In this document: piece by piece, positions 1 to 13,079 of the stretch
Numbering within the stretch: the first letter of the stretch is position 1
Layout: the number at the start of each line of letters is the position of its first letter
Assembly (NCBI RefSeq): GCF_022539315.1
Contig: NC_066323.1
Location: 20,077,719-20,141,718, forward strand
Direction: 5' to 3'
DNA length: 64,000 bases
DNA from: Serinus canaria
Lineage: Eukaryota > Chordata > Aves > Passeriformes > Fringillidae
Notes under the pieces: model-generated
Database searches by the model: none
Seen by the model: the letters and a program-made list of their open reading frames with translations, nothing else
Told to the model about the DNA's origin: nothing
Made by a program: the position numbers and the translations under genes

Positions 1-480
1 AGGGTCACAGCCCTCACACCACTCCTGGAGCTCAGGCTTCCTCACCTGCACTTCCTACAGAGGCACAATCGTTTGGTTTATTTTAAACCACATTATGGCT
101 CCTACAACACTGCAGGAAATCTTCCCTAGACGAGCTTCCTGGAGCAGTGGGAATGAATCCCTCACCTCACACCGAGCACCACGGGCTCTGCAGGCTTTTC
201 CTTTTTCACAAGTGCCGCCAGTGCCCTCTGAGAGTGGGAGGAGCAGCAGTTCAGGAGGACCCTCAGACCACATTCCCTCTGAGGCTGTCACAGAGCACCT
301 TCAGCTGAGCTTCCTTCCCTCTGGAATTGTGTGCTGGGACAGCCAAAAGCTGCAGGAGCCACACTGTGGTATTCACATTCTCTGAACAGACAGAGACATA
401 ATTCTCTCTCCCACAATTTTTCCTGGGGAAGGCAGTGAGAAAGCTCAGAGAGAGAAGAGAAAACATTTCTTATCTCTACT
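1..480. other. Intergenic, no feature recognised
   Basis: Nothing gene-like is seen. Short open frames on both strands lack splice-site context, domain signatures or composition typical of coding DNA. The segment ends where an LTR-like sequence begins. Confidence 0.6.
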
Positions 481-740
481 TGCTGCTCTTGTTGTTTGGC
501 ACATATGGAACGTGTTATGGAGATTGTTTACTGAAGAAGGGATTTGTTAATTGGACTCTGGTGGTGATTGTTTGGATTGATTGACCAATTAGGTCAAAGC
601 TGTGTCGTGACTGTCTATAAGGGGTCATGGGTTTTTCTTTAGTATAGAGTTTAGTATAGTATGTAATGTAATATCATATAGCTTAATAAAGCAATTGAAC
701 AGCCAGGTGTCCAGGTGGTTCACATATGGCACGTGCCAAA
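481..740 (+). mobile_element. Solo LTR of an avian endogenous retrovirus (probable)
   Basis: The segment has the ordered layout of a retroviral LTR on the plus strand: a CCAAT box at 585-589, a TATAA box at 616-620, a run of 'agtatag'-like repeats near 640-665, and an AATAAA signal at 685-690 followed by 'gcaattgaacagcc'. From memory this matches LTRs of ERVL-like elements common in passerine genomes. No gag, pol or env reading frame flanks it, so it looks like a solo LTR left by recombination. Both ends are approximate and no target-site duplication was identified. A near-match of 'cacatatgg.acgtg' occurs near both edges (about 500-515 and 721-735). Confidence 0.6.
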
Positions 741-3121
741 TTACCTAAATATTGTACCAACCATGCCTGTCAATAATGGTGTGGTGAGGTGGGAGCTGGA
801 ATTCCGTCCCTCCAGGTGGCCATTCCATAAGGGAGAGAAAGGTTATTAATGCTGTGCATTAAAAACCCAGCTTTAGAACAGCACCTAAACATTTCTGTCA
901 TAGTCTTGGCGGGACTCTGGAGTCCAAATGGGAGCTCTGGGAGACTGCAAAGGTGGGAGATGGGACAAAAAAATAGCAATTCCATGTCTTATACTGCCCT
1001 GTCACTTGTGTAAAGCAGCTTGCACAAAGCAACAGGTCAGTGTGCAGCAATAAGGAACCAACTTCCCACCAGCTCCCCAGACATCCATGCTTCCCCTGAG
1101 CCTGAACCTCCCTGAGGACACAAATCCACCTGAGGCCTGACCACTCCCAAAGGCAGGAAGAGGAGGCTGTTTGCATCATGCTTCCATGGCTCTTTTAGGG
1201 ACTCTCCAGCTCTGTCATCTCCTGGTGCCTCAAGGACCTGGGAAAACATGGAAGAGATGAAAATTAACATCCTAACACCAGCCATAAATGTGTCCACAGG
1301 GCTGGTGTGGAGGTAGTCAGTGATGATGCCCGGGTAAAATTTAGTATTTTCACTGGCAGGAATTTTTTGGCAACCCTGATCAGGATCTGTAACACGCTCG
1401 GCAGGAGTGCTGTAATTCCTGCTGCTGTTTCCCAGCACTGCAGCAGATACAGGGCTGTTGTAGCCTCTCATGCATCAGGGATCAACTTCATAGCCAGGAA
1501 AAAGTGGGATAGGGAATGTAAACTTCCTGCTGCTGCCACCTCTGGCGTATGGGTAAGTCTACTGGGAAGACAGAGGAACACAAGGACTGGTAGGATAGCA
1601 TTCAGTGGGTTGGGGTTTGGAGGAGTAGGCTGGAAAACAGCCTTTGGAATGCAGAGGTTGCCTTTTGCACAAACACTTCTTCCTGGACTAGTTTTTAGTT
1701 TCAGCTTTTAATTGATCCAGCAGATGTTGCAGGTGGGGTTTGTGATGCTTCTTCCCCCTTAAACCTGCAGCCTCCCTAAGGGAGTGCAGCTGGCACCTCC
1801 TTAAAGAACAGGCAGTGCTGCTTCTTTAAAACTGATGGAAATTAGAAAATTTCCCATTAAAATCTGGGTGGTTTTCTCCACATCAAAATGTTCACATTTT
1901 CCCTATCTGGTGTTTTCTGTCACAAGCAAGTGTGAGCAGATGAAGTCGAGGAAGGTCTGGTGGGCTGGGGAAAGGGGAGATCTCCTGAGCCCCAGGTGCA
2001 CGTGGCCACTCAGACTTCTGTGGGGACATTAAATGAGCTGAAACCTCCAAAAGAGTGAGACAGGATTTTACTACACTAAATGACACCTGGAAATACTCCT
2101 GGAAGGACATGGACAACCTCAGGGTCCATCACTGCAGCCAAATCCACTGACTTGAAAAAGGTGGAGCTTCTTCCTGCTTCTGCTCTAGGGGGAAAAGGGT
2201 CAGCTCTGGAAGCACCCACCCTGAGGGACCTTAAAAACAAGAAGTGAAAGGTAAAACCATTGGGAAACACACACTCCTCACCAAACTGACACTGCAGGGG
2301 GAAGTCACAATGCAGAACACTTCCCAGGAATCTCTGTGCAGCACAACCCTTCCATCCATGACATGGGAATAATGGTACTGCTCCCACAGCTACAGGACAC
2401 AAAAAGTGCAAAGAGAATAGTTGTAAATGTGGAGAGAATTAGGCATTTCATGTCCAGAGTCAGTCCCATGAATTGGCAAAGTCCCAATAAATCCCCAAAA
2501 GACTGAAGGTGTGACCAAATCAAAAGGTTGCTGAGAAATCACCCGTTCCTGTGCTTCAAGGTTCATCCTCAAGAGATTGCTTTCCCTGGCTGCAGAGACA
2601 ATATTTCATGGAGTGGGGATACCTGGAGTCAGTCCTCTTGGGACTTGGAATGAGAAAAAAAAAAAGAATCATGTTCAGTGCACTGAAGCATTTCATAACT
2701 GAGCTTCAGAAAAAGTCAATCCCAACTATTTTAGTCAGGGCCAGGAGAATTTGAGGTGCACATGGGTGGTCCATGCCAGATGTGCCAGGCCCAGAGGTGA
2801 CCTCTGAGGGTGTTAATGACTCCAAAAACCTCACTGAAGCAAATTAAGGACCATGCAGCAAATAAAAGATTTTGAAGAGCATTCTGATGTTAAACTGAAT
2901 TACTCCAAGCTGAGGGCAGTGACAGCAATCCTCATTCTCACTACAGGCAAGAAAACTTAAATCTGTGGGATGATGCTAAAATCATTTGTGAGTTGCACTG
3001 ATCATTCAGAAGCAGAAACCACCCCTTTGACTGCCAAATATTTCCTGGGAAGATCAGGGAATCCTGATCTGTTCCCCCACCAAAACACTCTCTCCAGCTA
3101 ACATTGGTGACAAACAAAAGC
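741..3121. other. Intergenic, no feature recognised
   Basis: Ordinary repeat-poor intergenic sequence. No conserved domain, tRNA or convincing exon is visible in any frame. A short A-run occurs near 2655. Confidence 0.6.
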
Positions 3122-3505
3122 ACTGGGGCTGCTCAGTCTGAAGAGAAGGCGTGGAGACCTCAGAGCACCTTCCAGAATCTGAAGGGGCTAGGAGGAAGCT
3201 GGAGAGGGATTCTTCATTAGGAACTGGAGTCACAGGACAAGGAGGGATAGATCAAACTGAAAGAGGGGAAATTTGGTCCTTAAAGACACAAGAAATTTTC
3301 CCCTGTGAGGGAGGTGAGGCCCTGGCACAGGGTGCCCAGAGAAGCTGTGGCTGCCCCTGGATCCCTGGAAGTGTCCAAGGCCAGGTTGGACAGGGCTTGG
3401 AGCATCCTGGGACAGTGGGAGCTGTCCCTGCCCATGGCAGGGGGTGGGACTGGATGGGCTTTAAGGCCCTCCCAACCCAAACCATGCTATGATCCTCTAA
3501 TCTAC
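3122..3505 (+). mobile_element. CR1 LINE, 3' fragment
   Basis: Untranslated tail and extreme 3' part of an avian CR1 element in sense orientation. Recognisable pieces in order are 'gctcagtctgaagagaag', 'ggtgcccagagaagctgtgg', 'tccctggaagtgtccaag', 'ctgtccctgcccatggcag' and the terminal 'ccaacccaaaccatgctatgat'-type end near 3473-3494. The copy is heavily 5' truncated, as most avian CR1 copies are, and encodes nothing intact. Confidence 0.85.
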
Positions 3506-4114
3506 TGTTATTAGAGCCATCCACCCTCATGATTACAAATAAAAATTCTCTCTCCTGAGCCCTTCACCCTTTTTTCACCTTCTGAGGAGCTCTGCCCCCT
3601 GCCTGGGTAAAAACCATCTCCAGGGAATAGTTCCCTAACACCAGCAAGGAACCCAGGCGTGGTCAGAAGGGAGGACCCACAGCACCAAACCCAAAGCCTC
3701 AGAGAGCAGCACAGTTTTGCTCTTTACTGGTGCAGCTCCAGGAGGATCCAGACAAACCAGGGGCAAGTCCAGAGTAATTTTATCCTAATATGCCTGTCTA
3801 AACCACGGATGGCTCTTCAGGAGGGTTCTCCCTCACTTGTTAATTTAATGCTTGATATATAGGAAAAATTAGACATAAAATGTGCCCTGCTGCTTCCTTC
3901 ACTCCTAATTCCATTTAGAAAATATCTCACGTCTCGACACAAAAATGAACTTAACTGTTTGGAGATGTTTTAGAGCCTGTGTTTTATTTTCAGACAAGTC
4001 TGTGTGATTTAGGATCCTTCAGTGAAGTTTACACAGGTCTGATCCCCACATTTCAATCCCAGCCCTGGCCTGGGGGGAGAGACAGGTCTCTGCTGTTTGG
4101 ATTAAGGAGTGCCT
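3506..4114. other. Intergenic, no feature recognised
   Basis: Sequence between two CR1 fragments. The stretch 3840-4000 is AT-rich without clear motif clustering. Confidence 0.5.
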
Positions 4115-4262
4115 TGGGGTGGGAGGGAGCTTAATGAATATCTCACTCCACCCCTGCCATGGGCAGGGACACCTCCCACTATCCCAGGTAGCTCCAAGCC
4201 CTGTCCAGCCTGGCCTCGGACGCTTCCAGGGATGGTGCAGCCACAGCTCCTCTGGGCAAGCT
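4115..4262 (-). mobile_element. CR1 LINE, 3' fragment
   Basis: Antisense CR1 tail. It reads 'ccatgggcagggacacctcc', then 'ctccaagccctgtccagcc', then 'cttccagggatggtgcagcc', the same order as other reverse CR1 copies in this window. It is diverged at its 3' end (4115-4140). Confidence 0.75.
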
Positions 4263-6538
4263 CTTGAAAGACCATGAGGACGTGGACCCGTGCAGGGCTG
4301 AATCCCAGAGGACAAAGAGCTGGAGGCAGCTTTAACAGGTGACTTTCTCGAGACTTTAGGCAGGGTAAGCTGCACCCAAAGCCTGCTGCTCCTCCTGCCA
4401 GGGGACAGCAAGGCCAGGAAAGCAGATCCTTGCCTCGCCTCCCTCCCGCTTCTCCGAGGCTCTCTAAGCAGCAGCCATGCGCATGTGGTGCCGTGGAGAA
4501 GGTGCCTGAAGAGGCAGAGGCAGTTCTGAGTTCCACTGCACGCTTCTGCAGGAGGAGAAGGCAAGGACTACACTGGACCCTCATTAATCCCAGGAGATGA
4601 AGACCATGGGACCACAGGAGCTGGTGGGAGCTCCCACATCTGCGCCGCGCCGCGCCGGTGATGCGCGGGAGCCTGGATCCTTCACAGACACTTCTGGGAT
4701 TTCTTATTAAAAACTGAATTCTTGGGCTGGGCACAAAACAAAAGAAACACGAGGCTTAAAGCATTGTGCAAGAGCCCCAGAAGTGGCCACGGGTCAACAC
4801 TGTGCCACCAGAGAAGAGAATTCCAGGATACTTACGTCCCTCTCCACTGCTTTGTTTTTCCCATGGCCCGCAAGATGAATGGAGATGTTTCAGCTTGGAG
4901 AGCCCAGAGTGGAGATGGTGGGTGAGAAACAAAATCCATCCCTTTTGAAATCCACAGAGTTAAGCATTTGTGAGAAAATGTGTTCTCTGCACTCATCGGG
5001 AGGGGAAAGACATAGGGAAGAAGGGAAGAAAAAGAGGGGAAGAGACAATGAGAAAATTCTGGTTTTAATCCTGATGAGCCAAGTGCAGAGGATGGAACCT
5101 AAACAGATTTTCTGATCCAAACACAGGGTAAGCTGTGAGGTTTGGTTGCTTTTCCAGGAAAGCTCTGCAGAAAGCAGTCACCCAGTGCCTCCAAATGAAG
5201 CACAGAGATCACAGGAAAGGCAATATCCTGGGAGATGTGTGGAAGGACAGTGATGGGGGACAGTGGGGGAACACCTCGTTGTGAAAAGCTTGCATTTCAA
5301 AAAGGATGGACTGGTGACAAACCTAGGTTGGGAAGACCAAAAAAAAAAAAAATGTTGGGGCAGATATGTAAAAAATCTGGGTCAACCAGGTGATTAATTG
5401 ATCAACTGATCAAGTGTTTGATCAATAAAAGAGAGAGGACTGTGCCAAGGACTGGAACGAGGAAGGTGGTAAAAGGAAGGGACAAAGGCTGGGAGAAATC
5501 CATTTAAGGAATGCTCAAATTATCTACAATGCCTCTTCTTCAATAAACACATTTAAATCTTGCAGCATTCCCTAATTATTCTAGAGATGGGCCTGGAGTG
5601 CCACTTGCCCCAGGCAGTATGAAGTTGTCCATGAAATGCCCATCTTTAGGAGCACAGAAAGTTTTCTGTATTTATGAGGCAGACACCCACTTACTGGGGT
5701 TAGTATGTGCTCTGATCAGGAGGAGAGCTGCTACAGCTACATGAATTTATTGATGGTGATTTTTGTCCGACCAAGTATTTCCTTCCCTGGAAAAGTAAAT
5801 GATCTATGGATGCCATCCAAGCACCCTGGGAGCTGGGCAGGGTGGGACATTAATATCCAAGAAATGAGGTTCAGGCCTCGGTGCTGGTGCTGTTGCAGGG
5901 AACTGGAGGCTCCCCAGGCTGCCACAGCAGGGATGGACTTGCCTGCAAAGAGCTGCATCCTGAGAAATGGGGAAGGGGAAGGAAGTTTTCCAGAAGGAAA
6001 TCTAAGTTGGTGCCACAGACAGCACCAAGTGATCATCACGAGGGTGAGCAATCAATGATCAGTCCAAAATCTGCACTTGTGTCCTTCCTTGAGCACAAAA
6101 TGAGGCCAGGCAGTTAAACCCCACTGGCCTCTCTGCACAGAACAGAATTCAGAATTCATCACAAATGCAACACCCGAGCAGAAATTCCCAAGTTTGCCTG
6201 GCTCCGAGTCCAAACTGCAAAAAGCAGATGCTCAAAGCACCAGTGTTTGCCCAAGGGGTGCAGGCAGGGTACCCTGAGTGTGTATCCATGAGGGGATGCA
6301 TTCCTGGGGCTGGTGACTGGCTCTGCCTCTGATCCCACTCCCATCTCTCCCAGGGGACCTCGGGAATTGAGATTCCTGGCACCAGGGAACCTCCTGCCTC
6401 ACACCAGACACCACAACCAGACCAGGCTCACAGACACCAAGCTCCAAAGTAAAGCAAGACAATTTGCAATAAAAGAGTCCCAATATTTGTGAATACATCC
6501 GTCCCTCATGCACAGCAGCAGTTAACCAGAGAGCCAGG
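4263..6538. other. Intergenic, no gene recognised
   Basis: No gene is seen. The 4640-4670 stretch is locally CpG-rich ('cgccgcgccgcgccgg'). An A-run sits at 5340-5352. An AT-rich segment at 5500-5600 has a few homeodomain-type words but is not strong enough to call an element. Confidence 0.5.
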
Positions 6539-6539
6539 G

Positions 6540-6615
6540 AACCACAGAATGGCTGGGGTTGGAAGGGACCATAGAGACCATCTCATTCCAATGCCCTGCC
6601 ACGGCAGGGACATAC
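6540..6615 (-). mobile_element. CR1 LINE, short 3' end
   Basis: Only the last 75 or so bases of a CR1 copy, antisense: 'ccacagaatggctggggttg', 'gaagggaccatagagaccat', then 'ccctgccacggcagggacat'. Confidence 0.8.
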
Positions 6616-6964
6616 CCCAGTTAAAAAAATTAACTCTCAAAAGGAGCTGACACTTCAGGAGTTAAAGACAACAAAAAGTCCAACCTGCCCATGGCCAATG
6701 TAGCATTCCCAACAAGCTCCTCTTGCAAAATTAGCCCGACCTCAGCTTCCTCAGCGTTCTTACAGCTCAAACAAACTCAACAGTTTTAAGGAGAATTAGA
6801 AGTTTTTCAGCCAGGACGTCTCTCATTCTTCTTTTTTTCTTTCTTTCTTTCTCTGCTCTGTCACAGCATCCAAGAGGTTTTCCAGGTGGGGATGCAGAAA
6901 GTGTGTTATCGTTCCTGGGTGAAGAGGAGAAGCAAACAGGAACCTGTGTGACACTCCAAGACAG

Positions 6965-7110
6965 GGCTGATTAATTTGCAGTTAACATCCGCTCGCTTCA
7001 TTATCCCTTCATCGGAGCCTGACAAATGTGCAAACAACAATGAAAAATAGAAATTAATAGGAGTATTAGCACTGCATACAACCTGCTATAGATTTAATCC
7101 CCACAACAGA
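6965..7110. promoter_or_regulatory. Candidate conserved noncoding element
   Basis: A compact AT-rich block free of repeats, with packed homeodomain-type words (ATTAATTTGC near 6970, GTTAAC near 6981, AATTAAT near 7052) and a SOX-type AACAATG at 7036-7042. Texture resembles developmental enhancers near SOX genes. Conservation was not tested, so this is inference. Confidence 0.35.
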
Positions 7111-10100
7111 ACATATGGATGTGTTACACCTTCTTTCTCTGTAATGACCTCATGCCCACCCTCCTGTCCTTGGGCATAAATCTATTTAAATTTAAAGAGA
7201 TCTATTTATATACACACGTATGTGTGTGTGTGTCTGTGTCTATCCACGTGCATGGGTACACGTGGAGGGGGAGCTTTGCTCATCACTTATCAGCTGAGGC
7301 TGGGACTGAACTAAAGCACCTGGAGAATTCCACCTTCTGTTCCCAAAGCCTCAGCAAGGGAAGGGACCTGTGGGGCTCTGTCCCCATTTGGCTCCACACT
7401 GAAGGAGGAGGATCAGCACAGGCCAGGAGCAGAGAGAAACACCCTGATGCCACTAAGCACCCACCCATCCTCCTGTCCCCAAGAGAGGAGGCATCAGGGC
7501 ACTTCTCCTCCTTATTCTAATTTTCACCTCCTTTCCATGGCTTTTGATGCTTGTCTGCTGGGCTGGGAAGGTGTTTTTCACCAGGACATCACGGAGAGCT
7601 CACGGAGGAGCTGCGTTTGAGTGGGAAGTGGATGTTGTCCCATTTTTCTGTAGGCATCTCCTCCAGCCCTGCTGCTATTTGAAGAGGAATGTGTGGGCTG
7701 GGAGGCCAAGAGGTGATTAAAAAATTATATTAAAGCATGCTTGTGCCAAACCTCTGTAGTCCCTCGAGTCAGGCAATGTCACCGCAACGGAGAGAGAACC
7801 CACAGTGGGGAGTTGCCCTGGTGTTTTTCTATCCTCCAGGAAAACCTGAGGGTCTGCAAGGAAACAGGGAATTTCAATCATTGCTGCTTTTCTCACTGAA
7901 ATCCCCTTGAAAGAAATGCTATTGAAAGAGCTCCTCATCTACCCTTCAAGGTGACCTGCAAATGAGGAAAAATGAGTTTGTGGCCTTATTTTTGGCTGAG
8001 TTACGAAGGCCTGGAAAGTTGGCAGGGATTTGAAGCAACCCTGGGATTTAATTTTCTTTCTCTCTATTTTTCTACGGGTTTGGTTGTTTTTTTTTTTTTT
8101 TTTCTGCTAGAATGTAGTTCTTGTTTTGCCTGGCACTTGTTGGGCAAAGAGAGAACCTGTGAAATCCAACCATGACAGGGACTGACAATGGTGTACCTGA
8201 AAGAAGGACACACAGTCACACCAGCTCCTGGTTTGCCTCCAAAGGAAGAGAGGAAATACTTTTGGCTGCAGGAGGGTTATTTCTAGGTAGGAGAGAAAGC
8301 ATTTTTTTGGCTTCTGTTGGCCTCTATTTTAACTCCCTGATCTAAGGAAATCTTGGGTGAAAGTAAGGATCTGATAAAGATCTAATTCCCTTTCTTCTTT
8401 CAGTGCCTGCTGGGGGAATTTCCATGTAAGTAGGGCTGGAAGGAGCAGGAGGAGAGGGGAAAAACCCTTGTCTATGTCAAGAAAGAAACTGACTCACACT
8501 AATAGCTCACAGGGAAGGAAGGAGGCAAACATTAAAATGCCTACACGGAAATTTGGAGAAATTAGAAGCAATTAAACACTCTAAATCAGAGGGCTCTGAC
8601 CTTGCTAAGGAAGAATACCTGGATGTGGCAGCCAAGAGATAAACCAGGAAAAATAAAACTTGGGCAAGCAGGGAGCAGGGTTCAAACCAGAGAGTTGGTT
8701 TGTAAAGTTTTGTCAGGGAGGGGGACAGTGGCCCCCGGGGCCACCACCACGGAGCACATCCCTGACAGGCCATATGAGCCCCAAGCTCCTCACCGACACC
8801 AGGGATGGGCATTGGCCCCTGTGCCACCCAGGTGTCCTCAGGCATGGCAGCCCCATGGGTCCCCTCAGCCTCCCCATCCCTGCTGGCTCCCAGTGCCACC
8901 CCCAGTGCCACCCCCAGTGCTGGCAGGTGACGAGTGGCAGCAGCTCATTTTCTGTCTCTCGTGTTTATTTCAAAGCCAAAAGAGCCAAAAATACTTGAGG
9001 CACCAGTGAGCTGACCCTGCTCTCCTGGGACACCCAAAAGGTTTCAGCATTGTCACTCGCAGGGAGGGGCTGAGCTCTGGTGGCACCACCTCTGACACGC
9101 TGGCCAAGCAGCAGCAGTGCCACCCTCCGAGAGAGGGGACAACAGCCAGGGCACAGCAAAGACCTCCTGTTGCCTTCAAACTGATTTTCCCTACACACAG
9201 CACCACTACACAACAGCTGGGTCCTCACTTCCCTGGGAATGGAGATCCCTGGTTTTCCAAAGGCCTTGTGGGGTTGGAGAGATTGGCCACCAAAGCTGCC
9301 ACCAACCAAGGAATTTGCACTGGGGTAGTCTAAAGGACTGGCCACAGCTGTGAGACCAAGTAAAAATATCTGATTTAACTGAATTTCATTTTCATTTTGA
9401 ATTTTTAATTATTGCTCTTTAGAGGAGGTATCCATCATCCCTTTACTCCAGAGGCCCTCAATTATTCCCACGCCAATTTGAGAGCATTTTTCACAAATCT
9501 AAACTTTTCCTGCTGAAAAGCAGGAGGCTGGATCCTGGCCTGGAGCTCCAGAAAAGCAGTGACAGCAAAAGGCAGGACCTGGCTGCTCCCAGGGTCTCCT
9601 ACCAGGGGCCTGCTCCACCAGGTGGTCCCAGTTCCTCAGGCTTTGCCCTCTCCATGCAAAACCTGAGAAATGTGAGGATGCCAAATACCCATGGGAAGAG
9701 CTCCTGGGATGGGAGGCTGAGGAAGAAGGGTTGAGGGAGCAGAGCCCACTCAGGTGCCCACTTATCCCCTGGACACGGAGATCACTGTGTAGCTCTGTTC
9801 ATTTCACACAGGCATCATTTGGGAAAGCCAAAATAAAGTGATTTACTCACCAACCCTGGCACCAACACCACGCAGGAATTCTCTGAGCGCGGTGGAGGAT
9901 CGGGAGACAGCGCTAAGGAAAGAGCTGGGGAGCAGCTGAACCCCATCCCCCGTGGGCCAGGAGCTGGGGTGTCATCCAGAAGGAGAAAAAAAACAAATTA
10001 AGCAGCACCCTGAAAATTGTTCAAATGGGTCATTAGACACAAGTGCAGGACACCAGCCCAGACAGGATGGGACCACGTTGGAATTCCAGCAGGAATGAGG

Positions 10101-12120
10101 TTATCAGTCCCTGACAGGTCATTTGAGCCAGGCTGGGCCTCCTCAAGGACCTTCTCTGCTGAGAACCACAACAGCAGCAAGATCCTCCAAAAAGTGCAAG
10201 TCCCAAATCAAAAGTCAAGCCACTATTAAAGGAAAGACATTTACAAGATCTAAAACTCTGCTCTGCAGAGGTATTAAGATGTTGGAACTAAACCTGCCTT
10301 ATTCCCGCTAGTGGTTGCATTTAAAGGAAACCTTTTAAAAGGATTATCTTCAGGAACTCTCTTTCAACAGCCTTCCCTTTAAGAGTCCTTCATGGTGATA
10401 GCACTGTTAATTATGCTATGTGATGTGATTATGTATTTGTTCAGGTCTGGCTTGCAAACACGAGGCAGGGGAACATCTGCAGGTGTCACTTCCAGCACGG
10501 AGCTGGGAACTCCGGCCTTTGATGTGCAGCGCGGGCGTGTGGGCTCTGTGCAGGGCAGGCACCCACGAGCTGTGCTGGGCTCTGCAGTGCCACCAGCCTG
10601 TTTGACCCGGGGGGCATTGCCTGGTGCCTGTCCTTGCACAGGGAGTTTTGGGAAAGGCTGGCGAGGACCCCCTGAGCACCGGCTTGGAGCTCCTTAAGAG
10701 CCACCGCCAGGAAAATTCTGTGCAGATCTATATCCGTATCTGGCTGGAGATAAAGACGTATATTTTTATCTGTATATATAGAGGCATTTCCAAATCTGTC
10801 TGTCTCTCTATTTACCTTCCTTCAACAAGAAAAAAACAACTTCTTACATAGCTCTTGCCACTGCATTTAAAGCAGAAAAAGAAGTTTTTACACATCCCTA
10901 CATTCCCGGCCTCGGCAAAGGTGTCCGGGGAATGACGGATGGTTTGGCAGCCTCTGTCTTTGGCCACAAGGCTCATCCTCCCTGGAGCTATTCCTGTGAG
11001 GAAGGGCCAGCTCATCCTCTGGGAGCCATTCCTGTGAGGAAGGGCTGTCACACAGAGAGCACAGGGAGAAGGAGGTCACCCCTGTCCCCACCTCACGCCC
11101 GGTGAGGCAGAGCCACAGGAAGAGCCCGGCCAGGTGGGGTTGGTTTGGCACTTGGAGGTGTCTGGGGAGAGGTTTAGGTTTGCTCTCTGGCCTCTCTCCT
11201 GCAAGGGAATTTGGATCTCAGCTCCAGGTACCATCCAAAATGCAAACAAATATAGCCTTGGTGTCCCTCGGGTTCAGGAGGTCAGAGGCCGCCGGGCTGA
11301 GCTGTGCCGAGTGCTTTGTGCCAGAGAGCACCAAAATTTGGGCACCACAGGTACCCCAGCCCTCCCAAAGGACACGTGCTGGCAATTTAGGGAAATATTT
11401 TACATTTAAATCCAGATGTTCTGCTCCAATTCAGTGGTCGGGTATCACCTATATGGTGCATATCTGCAGCATGGGCAGGCTGGCTGGGTGGTTAAATCTG
11501 GGGCCGTGGATGTATGAATGTTGTAAATAGCTGTACAATATGTGTGTGTTTTGTTTTAGAGGCAGAGAATGAACTGTTGGTATCACAAAAACACAAGGAT
11601 GCAGCACATACATGTTGAGCACATGAACCCTGATCTCTATATATTGTATATATACATATAGATTCATCTCTAACACCTATACTACATATATTATTTATAG
11701 ATATACACAGACATTTTTTTCCCAACTAAACCATTTTCTTTTTTCACATTGCTAATTTACTCAGAGTCTGGAGCATAAAAGAGGAGCTGAGGAGAGGAGG
11801 AGAAGGGAAACTTCACTTTACCTACTCCAGCTGAATCTCATATAATTTCTTTTTTTTAAGGAAACTTCATTGTATATTCCAGAAAAGTATATTGGTGGGG
11901 TAGGTTTACCAGAGGCAGAGAGAATGTGCAGGGAGTGAGAAAGTGAATTGATGGATGGATGGTTAAATGAATATAAATGAACTGATACCTTTACAGGAAA
12001 ATAACATTTCTTTTCTTTTTTTTTTATTCTATAGATCAGTGGGTTTTGTATCTGTAATTCTTTCATATCAGCAAAGAGGAAATAAACTCCCATGTAAATC
12101 ATTTTCCCCCCATCTGGAAG
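7111..12120. other. Intergenic, no gene recognised
   Basis: About 5 kb without a supportable gene. It holds a short TG run (7219-7236), a T-run (8088-8104), a CCCAGTGCCA triplet repeat (8890-8920), a 38-bp tandem duplication (10971-11047), and AT-rich stretches at 10380-10440 and 11640-11760. No CR1 copy was recognised, making it the longest CR1-free stretch in the left half. Confidence 0.5.
10971..11047. repeat. Two-copy tandem duplication, about 38 bp
   Basis: Two adjacent copies (10971-11009 and 11010-11047) share 'gctcatcctc', 'attcctgtgaggaagggc' and the same order of words, with a one-base length difference and a few substitutions. Confidence 0.8.
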
Positions 12121-12179
12121 CATATTAAAAGCATGCTTTTTTTTTTTTTTTTCTTTTAAGCAGAGCCTTTTTTTCCCCC

Positions 12180-12365
12180 TATTTGCTTATCGGTTCATCC
12201 ACCATTACATTTTAAATGAAATTGCAAGACCCCCCTCTCCTCCTTTCTCCCCCACCCCCCCGCCTCCCAAATTCCGGGCTGATGTCGGAAAGAGGGAATC
12301 GGCCTCTCCCATGCTTTAGAATAACTGACCTAGATTCAATTACAGATAGACCCGGCGGAGAGGAC
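12180..12365. promoter_or_regulatory. Candidate conserved noncoding element at the left edge of the CpG-rich domain
   Basis: Contains 'gcttatcggttcatccacca' near 12185, 'cattttaaatgaaattgc' near 12208, a polyC-rich insert, then 'gaataactgacctagattca' near 12319 followed by ATTACAGATAGA. Non-repetitive and motif-dense, lying about 6 kb downstream of SOX14. Regulatory role is inferred. Confidence 0.35.
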
Positions 12366-12469
12366 GGCACCTCGCTGCCTTCTCAGGGGTCTCTTAAAAA
12401 AAATTTAAAAATCAAAAAATGGCAGAAAATAGGAAAGTAAAACACCCCAAAAAAGAGGAGAAGAAAAAC

Positions 12470-12935
12470 GGGGAGCAACAGACAAACAGACGCTTCCCAC
12501 CAAGGGCTGCGGGCTCCCGAGCATCCCTCGCCCCGCCGGAGCCCAGCAGCGCCCGCACCGACGGCGCGACCCCGCCGCTGTCCCAGCGGCAGCTACGAGG
12601 GATGCTCGCCCTCCCCGAGCGCGATTTTTGGGGGCTCCCCTCGGGAAGGACAGCTTTTGGGAGGCGGGGGAGCCTCGCGGTTGTGCCCGCAGCTTCCCGG
12701 GCGGGAGCGAGGGACCGGCGGGAGCAGCGCGGCGCTGCCTCCCTCCCTCCTTCCTTCCTTTCTTCCCTTCCCCCGGGAGCCGGCCGGGATCGGGGGGTCC
12801 CGTGCGGCCGCCCCCCACTCCCGGGGGGCTGCGACCGCGCGGGGAGGGAGGAGAAGGGGGGCTCGGGGTGCGCAAGGCTTGTTTCATTTCAAAGTGGGAC
12901 CGGGGCCGCTCCAGGACGCGCCGCTCGCAAATATA
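12470..12935. other. CpG island
   Basis: GC-rich, CpG-dense block with many CGCG, CCGCC and GCGG words, contrasting with the AT-rich sequence on both sides. Open frames on both strands here follow from lack of AT-rich stop codons and show no protein family signature. It may be a SOX14-associated orphan CpG island. Confidence 0.65.
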
Positions 12936-13079
12936 ATCTTCATATTCAGTTCAATGGAGTCTCCTTATAATTTACAGCGGAGAGATAAGGCTGGAGGATG
13001 CAATGAAAAAAAAAAAAATCTGAAGTCATCCTCTCCCCCCCTGTACTGCGCTGCACCTTGGGCAGCGGAGCAGAATCCA

